DNA of 64,000 nt from Bacillus methanolicus. Its GTDB lineage: Bacteria > Bacillota > Bacilli > Bacillales > Cytobacillaceae. Numbering within the stretch: position 1 is the first letter of the stretch; each line of letters opens with the position of its first letter. The notes below the pieces were generated by a model, which was not told where the DNA came from, searched no databases, and saw only the letters and a program-made list of their open reading frames with translations. The translations under genes were made by a program, and so were the position numbers. Below, one piece after another: positions 57,656 through 64,000 of this stretch. Location of the stretch: NCBI RefSeq assembly GCF_028888695.1, contig NZ_PNFF01000001.1, positions 124,001 through 188,000 of the forward strand, written 5' to 3'.

Positions 57656-58477
57656 ATGGGACAAAAAAATTCGGCATTTATTAGACAATTATGGATGAGA
57701 ATTCAAGGAAATGATGTTCCAGGGCTGGCTGCACAGCTGGCTTATTTTTTCTTGCTCTCTTTATTTCCGCTATTGATTTTCTTTGTAACCCTTTTGCCGT
57801 ATTTGCCAATCACCGAGGACGATTTGCTAAGGTTTGTAGAAGATTTTGCTCCCCCACAAACGATGGCGTTAATTGAATCAAATATTAATCAAATCATGAG
57901 CAAGAATGGAAAGCTTCTTTCTTTTGGAATTATTGCCGCTTTCTGGTCCGCATCCAATGGACTGGATGCCATCGTCAAAGCTTTCAATAATGCATATGAA
58001 GTTAAGGAAAGCCGGCCGTTTGTAGTTGCTAGAGGAATGGCCATCTTATTGACAGTAGGAATGATCATAGTTATTATTGTTGCATTACTTTTGCCGGTGT
58101 TTGGCAGACAAATCGGTTTATTCTTATTCTCTGAATTTGGTTTATCAAGCGAGTTCCTTGTAACATGGAATGCGATTCGCTGGTTCATCAGCTCTATCAT
58201 CCTTTTTGTAATTTTTACCGTGCTATATTGGATTGCCCCTAACAAAAAATTAACGTGCATTAGTGCGGTTCCCGGTGCGTTGTTTGCAACTGTCGGCTGG
58301 GTATTGACATCGCTTGCTTTTTCATATTATGTAAGCAATTTCGGGAATTACTCTTCTACTTATGGAAGCATTGGAGCGGTCATTGTCTTAATGATTTGGT
58401 TTTATTTAACGGGCTTTATTATCATCATTGGCGGAGAGATTAATGCCATATTCAGCAGGAAAAAAGAAGGATGTTAG
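57656..58477 (+). CDS. yfkH: YihY/UPF0761-family membrane protein
   Basis: 273 residues with six membrane helices. GNDVPGLAAQLAYFFLLSLF, LLSFGIIAAFWSASNGLDAI, AFNNAYEVKESRPF and YGSIGAVIVLMIWFYLTGFI are the family signature. Formerly mis-annotated as ribonuclease BN; the actual function is unknown. GAGGTGCGGA precedes ATG 57656. Confidence 0.9.
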   Translation: MGQKNSAFIRQLWMRIQGNDVPGLAAQLAYFFLLSLFPLLIFFVTLLPYLPITEDDLLRFVEDFAPPQTMALIESNINQIMSKNGKLLSFGIIAAFWSASNGLDAIVKAFNNAYEVKESRPFVVARGMAILLTVGMIIVIIVALLLPVFGRQIGLFLFSEFGLSSEFLVTWNAIRWFISSIILFVIFTVLYWIAPNKKLTCISAVPGALFATVGWVLTSLAFSYYVSNFGNYSSTYGSIGAVIVLMIWFYLTGFIIIIGGEINAIFSRKKEGC

Positions 58478-58571
58478 CAAACGAATTTTGCCTTAAGTTT
58501 CCTTACTGAAATGCAGAGAATTGCCCACAATAAATGACGGGGGGATTAATGCAAGATAAGGAGGCTTTCAA

Positions 58572-58676
58572 ATGGCAAAGCAATCAAAGAAAGACGGCGG
58601 AACTAAACAAAAAGGAAAAAACAAACCGAAGCATAAAACGTCCGGATCAGCTAACGGACAAAACGGCTATCATTAA
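58572..58676 (+). CDS. Small basic Bacillus protein
   Basis: 34 residues: MAKQSKKDGGTKQKGKNKPK, then HKTSGSANGQNGYH. A perfect AAGGAGG lies upstream of ATG 58572. Low-complexity and hydrophilic, resembling small spore or stress proteins; family not assigned. A terminator follows within ten bases. Confidence 0.55.
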   Translation: MAKQSKKDGGTKQKGKNKPKHKTSGSANGQNGYH

Positions 58677-58685
58677 CATAAAGAA

Positions 58686-58717
58686 AAGAAGGATCGGTAC
58701 TCCGATCCTTCTTCTTA
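58686..58717. terminator. Convergent terminator before pfeT
   Basis: AAGAAGGATCGG-TACT-CCGATCCTTCTT, a 12-bp perfect stem with A-rich left and T-rich right flanks. It serves both the small gene and the leftward pfeT, whose stop lies inside the stem. Confidence 0.88.
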
Positions 58718-60634
58718 TTTTAATAATCGTAAGCTGTTTAAAATGACTAATATCGTACTTCCTTCATGGCCGATTACACCGAAAGGAAGATCGACAAGCT
58801 GCAAAAAGTTAGACGCAATTAAAAGCATAATGACACTAATTGAGAACACAACATTTTGTTTCACAATACGGTTCATCCTATGGGAAAGGTTTATAGCTTC
58901 TGCGATTCTTGGGAGATCGTTTTTCATTAATACAATATCGGCTGTTTCAAGCGCTACATCTGTTCCTTCTCCCATCGCAATTCCGACGTTAGCTGTTGCA
59001 AGTGCAGGAGCGTCATTGATACCATCTCCCACCATAGCAACATTGCCAAACTGTTTCTTTAATTTTTTGAGTTCTTCAACCTTTTTTTCCGGCAAACATT
59101 CCGCAACAAAGTCATTAACATGGCATTCTTTTGCTATTGCATTTGCTGTTTTTTTACTGTCTCCCGTCAGCATAATCGTATAAATTCCTTTTGTTTTTAA
59201 GCTTTCAATTGCTGATTTTGTTTCCTCCCTGACTACGTCTTTGAGGGCAATCATGGCGACAATTTCTTTGCCTCTTTGAACAAACACAATTGTTTTTCCT
59301 TCATCAGCAAGTAAATTGGCAGCTCCATCAGCAAACTGTTCTGCAAAACCTTTCCCCACAAATTCTGCTTTCCCGACTTTCCATTCCTCGTCATTAATAA
59401 ACGCCTTAATTCCCCATCCCGGCACGTCTTCAATTTTTTCAGGTTCTGGGAGTTTCTCGTCAAGCTGGTCATTTACATAGTTTACAATTGCATGGGCGAG
59501 GGGATGGTTGGAATGCTTTTCAATAGCCCCGACTGCTAATAAAATCTCATTCCTGCTTATGCCTTCTTTCGTTATCACGTTTGTTACTTCCGGTTTTCCT
59601 TTTGTTAAAGTTCCGGTTTTATCAAATGCGATTGCTTTTAAATGGCTTAAGTTTTCAAGATGGACCCCGCCTTTAAACAAAATTCCGTGCCTTGCACCGT
59701 TTGAAATCGCAGATAAAGTGGCAGGCATGATCGAAGCAACGAGTGCACAAGGTGAGGCCACGACAAGAAGGATCATGGCGCGATAAAATGTTTCGTTCCA
59801 GCTCCATCCCAATACATAATAGGGCAAAAACATCATTAAGACAACGACAGCTAACACAATTTTTACATACGTTCCTTCAAACTTTTCAATAAAAAGCTGG
59901 GAAGGAGATTTTTCACTTTGGGCATTTTGAACAAGCTGTATGATTTTTTGAAACAGAGTTTCGCTGTTCGGCTTTGTGATTTCAATTGTAATCGATCCGT
60001 TTAAATTGACCGTTCCTGCAAAAACATCGTCGCCTTCTGTTTTTGCAACCGGAATGGATTCTCCGGTAATCGCAGCTTCATCAATTGTTGTCTGTCCTTT
60101 TGAAATTCGCCCGTCTGAAGGCACTCTTTCACCAGGTTTGACAAGGATGATATCGCCGATTTTTAACTGTGAGACATGGACTCTTTCTTCCATCCCGTTA
60201 TTGAGCCTTAAAGCTTCTTCGGGCTGAAGCTCCATTAAGGAGGAAATTTCTTTCCGGCTTTTATTAAGAGTATATGTTTCAAGGGCACCGCTCACCGCAA
60301 AGATAAAAATTAGAATCGCTCCCTCAGTCCAATAACCAATAATCGCAGAACCGATAGCGGCAAAAATCATTAACATTTCCACATTTAATTCTTTATTTTC
60401 AATGGTTTCCTCAATTCCCTCTTTAGCTTTGGCAAATCCGCCGATAAGAAAAGCTAGCAAAAATGCCGCAACAGAAGCGCTTTCCATACCGATTTTTTCA
60501 AACGTCCACCCTGCTGCAATCAAAAACCCGCTAAATATGGCTGCAATTAACTCGGCATGGGGTTTTATTTTTTTAATGAAATTTTCATTATGTTCTGTTT
60601 GTCTGGTTGCTAGTATTTTTGCTTCAGCATTCAT
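58715..60634 (-). CDS. pfeT: P1B-type metal-efflux ATPase, PfeT/ZosA-like
   Basis: 639 residues. Actuator TITGES-like AAITGESIPVAK; membrane metal site VVASPCALVAS; phosphorylation site AFDKTGTLTKG; ATP-binding EKHSNHPLAHAI (HP motif); hinge MVGDGINDAPALA. The last helix has VIGHEGSTILVILN, the P1B-4 HEG-S/T signature, which points to iron(II) efflux as for B. subtilis PfeT (formerly ZosA/YkvW). No N-terminal metal-binding CxxC domain. AGGAGGAG precedes ATG 60634. A PerR/Fur box was looked for and not convincingly found. Confidence 0.88.
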   Translation of the reverse strand: MNAEAKILATRQTEHNENFIKKIKPHAELIAAIFSGFLIAAGWTFEKIGMESASVAAFLLAFLIGGFAKAKEGIEETIENKELNVEMLMIFAAIGSAIIGYWTEGAILIFIFAVSGALETYTLNKSRKEISSLMELQPEEALRLNNGMEERVHVSQLKIGDIILVKPGERVPSDGRISKGQTTIDEAAITGESIPVAKTEGDDVFAGTVNLNGSITIEITKPNSETLFQKIIQLVQNAQSEKSPSQLFIEKFEGTYVKIVLAVVVLMMFLPYYVLGWSWNETFYRAMILLVVASPCALVASIMPATLSAISNGARHGILFKGGVHLENLSHLKAIAFDKTGTLTKGKPEVTNVITKEGISRNEILLAVGAIEKHSNHPLAHAIVNYVNDQLDEKLPEPEKIEDVPGWGIKAFINDEEWKVGKAEFVGKGFAEQFADGAANLLADEGKTIVFVQRGKEIVAMIALKDVVREETKSAIESLKTKGIYTIMLTGDSKKTANAIAKECHVNDFVAECLPEKKVEELKKLKKQFGNVAMVGDGINDAPALATANVGIAMGEGTDVALETADIVLMKNDLPRIAEAINLSHRMNRIVKQNVVFSISVIMLLIASNFLQLVDLPFGVIGHEGSTILVILNSLRLLK

Positions 60635-60883
60635 TGTTTCTCCTCCTAATCCTCTTTTAGAAAGCCGCCTTTCATTCTTAATGAGAAAAATAATCAGATT
60701 CAATACCCCATTAAATGACGAAAGCTGCCATCTTAGCGATGACAGCGAAAAGCTTCGAAATTTATGATACATATTTTATTTTTAATTATATTACCATACA
60801 GCATATGAATGTGAAAAGAATTATGCCTCTAATATTTACAAAAACTGAAATCAAGGTAAAAATAAACATAATTAATAAAATTT

Positions 60884-60909
60884 ACCCGGCCAAACTTAGG
60901 CAGACCGGG
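60884..60909 (-). terminator. Probable terminator of yfkF
   Basis: On the minus strand ACCCGG and CCGGGT pair across a loop containing the yfkF stop, followed by AAATTTTATT. Moderate support. Confidence 0.5.
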
Positions 60910-62077
60910 TTTTCCCTTGCACGGCATCTTTTGGCTGATAGACAGCCAGCGCAATGAATATCATAAGAAGCATGGAGCTAATGACATAAAAAAAGCTTGC
61001 TCCTTTCAAGTACTCGATGGCAAGGCCGCCAATAAACGGACCGCTGATGCTTCCAAAGCTGAAGAAGATTCCGCACATTAGATTTCCTGCAGGCAAAAGC
61101 TGTTTTGGTATAAGATCGGCCATATAACTAATTCCGAGAGAAAAAGTTGAACCAACAAGCATGCCTGCAATAAAAAAACATACTGCAATGCCAATAGCTG
61201 ATTCTTTGAAAAGTCCGGCTGCCGTAAAGCAAATAAACCCTGCCAGCATTACGAAAATTAATATATTTTTTCTTCCGTATTTGTCACTTAACATTCCCAG
61301 AGGCAATTGAAATACAATACCCCCAATAGCAAAAGCAGGCAAAATAAAGGATACAGCATTTATATCAATTCCTGTTCTAAGTGCATAAACAGGGAAATTT
61401 CCGTTTAGCGAAGCTTCAAGAAATCCATACCCGAATGGGGGAAGTAGAGAAACCCAGGCATATTTCCATACTTGGCCAAAGCGCTTCATCGTTCCGAAAA
61501 AAGAACTCGTTTCTAAATCTTGTTCAGGGTATTCATTTTTTAAAAGTAAAATGGTAAACCAAGCAGCTAAACTAATAACGGTTGAAATGATAAAAGGGAG
61601 GGATTCATTTATTTCGACAAATCTTGTCATAACCGGTCCGGATGCAAATCCAAGCCCGAAAAATAAGCCGTATAGGGAAATATTCCGTCCGCGCTTATTT
61701 TCTGGCGAAAAGGTCGTTATCCACGTTTGCGTTCCAAAATGAAGCATATGATCGCCTATCCCGATTAACAGTCTCAGGATAAACCAGAACCAAAAAGACT
61801 TCCAAACAGGAAACAGTCCTAAGGAAACAGTAACAGCAAGCCCTCCAAATAAAATGATTGGCTTAAAGCCAAATTTTCTTAGCGGCGCTTCCATTAAAGG
61901 CGAGGCTAAAAGAATACCGATATAAAGGGCGGTAGCATGGAGGCCGTTGACGGAAGAAGAGATGCCGTCCTTTTCAAAAATGATCGCAATGAGAGGAAGC
62001 AGCATTCCTTGTGAAAACCCGGAGATGGCTACAATTCCTATTAAAATCCAAAACCGCAAATTTTGTGAATATTTCAT
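60896..62077 (-). CDS. yfkF: MFS transporter YfkF
   Basis: 393 residues with twelve predicted membrane helices. MFS motif A is partly visible as LGMLSDKYGRKNILIF between helices 8 and 9, and RLLIGIGDHMLHFGTQTWIT lies in the first half. The gene lies between pfeT and the divergent chaA, matching yfkF in B. subtilis. Substrate unknown, drug-type efflux possible. ATG 62077 preferred; GTG 62083 possible. Confidence 0.85.
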   Translation of the reverse strand: MKYSQNLRFWILIGIVAISGFSQGMLLPLIAIIFEKDGISSSVNGLHATALYIGILLASPLMEAPLRKFGFKPIILFGGLAVTVSLGLFPVWKSFWFWFILRLLIGIGDHMLHFGTQTWITTFSPENKRGRNISLYGLFFGLGFASGPVMTRFVEINESLPFIISTVISLAAWFTILLLKNEYPEQDLETSSFFGTMKRFGQVWKYAWVSLLPPFGYGFLEASLNGNFPVYALRTGIDINAVSFILPAFAIGGIVFQLPLGMLSDKYGRKNILIFVMLAGFICFTAAGLFKESAIGIAVCFFIAGMLVGSTFSLGISYMADLIPKQLLPAGNLMCGIFFSFGSISGPFIGGLAIEYLKGASFFYVISSMLLMIFIALAVYQPKDAVQGKTRSA

Positions 62078-62325
62078 GTGCACATTCTCCCTGAAAATAT
62101 GATCCCAAAATGATGGTAACGGGAAAGAAATGGTTTTGCAAGAAAAAGAAATGTTTTTTCTTGTTTTATTAAGGGGAAAAATATTGTAATCTCTAAATAG
62201 AAAAAACTATGGGGTTAACTCGGAAAAATTGTTCCACGGTGCAATCTGTAAAAAGGGTTAATGCCGCTTGAGAAATGTTAGAATTTTTTTCCATAGGAAC
62301 AAAATTGATAAATGGAGGAGTTTAT

Positions 62326-63384
62326 ATGACAAATAAGATTTTTATGGTTCTTGCCTTTGCGGGGGTTCCGTTATCTGTAGTTGGAAGCTTTCTGCATTGG
62401 CCAAGCACACTAATGTTCGCTATTTTTTGTATAACGATTATTGCGCTGGCCAGTTATATGGGAAGGGCGACTGAAAGCCTGGCAATTGTTGCAGGCCCGA
62501 GGATCGGCGGGTTATTAAATGCCACTTTTGGAAATGCCGTAGAATTAATTATTTCAATTTTTGCATTAAAAGCTGGCTTGATCGAAGTGGTTCTTGCTTC
62601 GTTGACAGGTTCTGTTCTTGGAAACCTTTTGCTAGTTGCCGGGTTATCTTTTTTTGTTGGCGGGATAAAGTTCAAAAGGCAGAAATTCAACGAGTTTGAT
62701 GCAAGGCACAATTCAGGACTTTTAATGTTCGCTATTATTGTTGCATTTGTCATTCCTGAAGTTTTTTCGATGACAATGAATGAAACAAAAACATTATCCC
62801 TTAGTGTCGGGATTGCCATCATTTTAATTGCTCTTTATTTAGCTGCTCTATTTTTCAAGCTCGTTACCCATCGCGGGGTATATCAGCCCGGGAATGAAGG
62901 TGAAAGCCATGATGAAGAAATACCTGAGTGGGGAAAAAATAAGGCAATATTCATTTTGGCGATTGCAACTGCAGCTGTTGCTTACGTATCGGAGAAATTG
63001 GTACATACTTTCGAAACAGTTGCTGAATCATTTGGATGGAGCGAATTGTTTATCGGGGTCATTATCGTCGCGATTGTCGGAAATGCGGCGGAGCACGCTT
63101 CTGCTATTATAATGGCTTATAAAAATAAGATGGATATTGCCGTTGAAATTGCAGTTGGTTCTACTCTGCAAGTTGCGATGTTCGTAGCGCCTGTGCTTGT
63201 GTTAGTTTCACTTTGCTTTCCTGTATCTATGCCGCTTGTCTTTTCACTTCCTGAGTTGATTGCAATGGCATCTGCGGTGCTTTTAATGATCATCCTTTCA
63301 AACGACGGGGAAACAAACTGGTTCGAAGGCTTAACATTGCTTGCTGCCTATTTCATCATGGGCATTGGATTTTATTTGTTGTAA
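62326..63384 (+). CDS. chaA: Calcium/proton antiporter ChaA (YfkE)
   Basis: 352 residues, about eleven membrane helices. The two CaCA alpha repeats are GLLNATFGNAVELIISIFAL and IVGNAAEHASAIIMAYKNKM, with the essential glutamates in GNA-E and GNAAE. It exchanges cytosolic Ca2+ for H+. The acidic loop between halves (GNEGESHDEEIPEW) is typical. GGAGGAG precedes ATG 62326. Confidence 0.93.
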   Translation: MTNKIFMVLAFAGVPLSVVGSFLHWPSTLMFAIFCITIIALASYMGRATESLAIVAGPRIGGLLNATFGNAVELIISIFALKAGLIEVVLASLTGSVLGNLLLVAGLSFFVGGIKFKRQKFNEFDARHNSGLLMFAIIVAFVIPEVFSMTMNETKTLSLSVGIAIILIALYLAALFFKLVTHRGVYQPGNEGESHDEEIPEWGKNKAIFILAIATAAVAYVSEKLVHTFETVAESFGWSELFIGVIIVAIVGNAAEHASAIIMAYKNKMDIAVEIAVGSTLQVAMFVAPVLVLVSLCFPVSMPLVFSLPELIAMASAVLLMIILSNDGETNWFEGLTLLAAYFIMGIGFYLL

Positions 63385-63388
63385 AGCC

Positions 63389-63424
63389 AAAAAGACTCTG
63401 TGATTTGCGCAGAGTCTTTTTTAT
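63389..63424 (+). terminator. Terminator of chaA
   Basis: AAAAAGACTCTG pairs with CAGAGTCTTTTTT around a nine-base loop. Confidence 0.88.
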
Positions 63425-63637
63425 AATGTATAGTCCAGTTCATTCATTATAGGGTTGCTAACCATTCGCTTTTTCTATCCATCATCACCAACTTTCATGA
63501 ATGTCTTAGCACCGTTGACAAACTTTTGGCGGGTGTAATTGCCTTGTTTTGTAAAGCAGTATGGATAATATTTGCGAACTCCGAAAAAACTATAAACAAA
63601 CCAAAATATGTTGGATGATCTGAAAGGAGTTCGAACC

Positions 63638-64000
63638 ATGAAGAAATGGTTATCTTTTGGTATTATCAGTCTAGTCTTTTTGTTTCTTTTTTTACCTTCT
63701 GCCTTTGCAAAACAAGGGATTGAAAAGGATAACAATCCTAAATCTTCCAATCAATATAAAGTGCCAAGTTCTGTTCTGAACATAACAAAAGAAAATACAT
63801 ATCCGAACCCGGTACAGGACATGCCGCTTTTGCAGCCAAGCGAGCTGACAAAGCAGCTAATTAATTCATCCAGGATAAAAATTGAAAATCCGGATTTAAT
63901 TCGCATGCTAAATGAAACAAGTATCAACAGTACACCTTTTGCATTTGGGTACAGGGCGATTATTTACTTAGGACAATGGCCGTTAAGTTATGATTCAACA
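63638..64000 (+). CDS. yfkD: YfkD-like secreted protein, N-terminal part (cut by window edge)
   Basis: 121 codons are visible. A signal peptide (MKKWLSFGIISLVFLFLFLP then SAFA-K) is followed by YKVPSSVLNITKENTYPNPV and PFAFGYRAIIYLGQWPLSYD, as in B. subtilis YfkD. It keeps the chaA-yfkD order. GAAAGGAG precedes ATG 63638. Function unknown. Confidence 0.88.
   Translation, partial: MKKWLSFGIISLVFLFLFLPSAFAKQGIEKDNNPKSSNQYKVPSSVLNITKENTYPNPVQDMPLLQPSELTKQLINSSRIKIENPDLIRMLNETSINSTPFAFGYRAIIYLGQWPLSYDST

Noticed and set aside
58534-58746. 70-codon plus-strand ORF overlapping the pfeT terminator
   Set aside because: It is in a different frame from the small gene with the perfect ribosome site and translates through the terminator stem.
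60635-60895. N-terminal extension of PfeT to 60772, and a PerR box in this gap
   Set aside because: The extension lacks family similarity and the AGGAGGAG site fits ATG 60634. The best PerR-like match has too many mismatches.

Overview
The window comes from a low-GC, spore-forming-type Bacillaceae chromosome. Shine-Dalgarno sites are strong AGGAGG types, GTG and TTG starts are common, and the flanking genes follow Bacillus subtilis gene families (topB, hutH, motAB, map, yfkK, yfkH, pfeT, yfkF, chaA/yfkE, yfkD). No rRNA or tRNA gene was seen.

About 50 kb in the middle (roughly 1225-51225) is one complete-looking prophage. A large serine integrase at the left end has split a YbjQ/UPF0145-family host gene. 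Its 3' part lies at 970-1224 and its 5' part at 51226-51303, both in reverse orientation, and both share a 9-bp core GATCGCTTC that joins them in frame. Left to right: a leftward lysogeny block (integrase, ImmA-type protease, DUF4352 protein, CI-like repressor); a switch region with palindromic GTAAC-N5-GTTAC operators; a rightward early operon (Cro-like protein, antirepressor, YqaI-like, Gam, a probable annealing protein, replication initiator with internal 12-bp iterons, DnaC-like loader, many tiny proteins, a PP-loop ATPase, an HNH-AP2 homing endonuclease, XtrA-like, sigma-like late activator); then the late operon. The late genes give a mosaic virion: SPP1/PBSX-like terminase, portal and minor head protein, P22-like coat, and a contractile tail with DUF3383 sheath, DUF3277 tube, a frameshifted chaperone, a tape measure with a lytic transglycosylase, a full baseplate set, and two tail fibres, one with a sialidase-like propeller. 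XhlA-like, holin and M15 endopeptidase genes provide lysis.

Right of lysis is an accessory zone. A 1401-bp cassette is present as two identical tandem copies bounded by three copies of a 38-bp repeat. Each copy encodes a DUF3800 protein followed by two related, separately terminated structured RNAs. This is the most unusual part of the window. Next come leftward small-gene operons behind promoters whose spacers contain palindromes, an AP2-domain protein next to a truncated relative of a neighbouring gene, and a divergent pair with LexA-like boxes that drives a LexA-DNA-binding-domain-like protein.

Right of attR the host chromosome resumes: hutH with a leader hairpin, a small basic protein, a DUF1992 protein, motAB behind a SigD-like promoter, map, yfkK, a YtxH protein, yfkH, pfeT, yfkF, chaA and the start of yfkD. 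Starts given here were chosen by Shine-Dalgarno spacing. Functions rest on recognised motifs and remembered family sequences, not on database searches.
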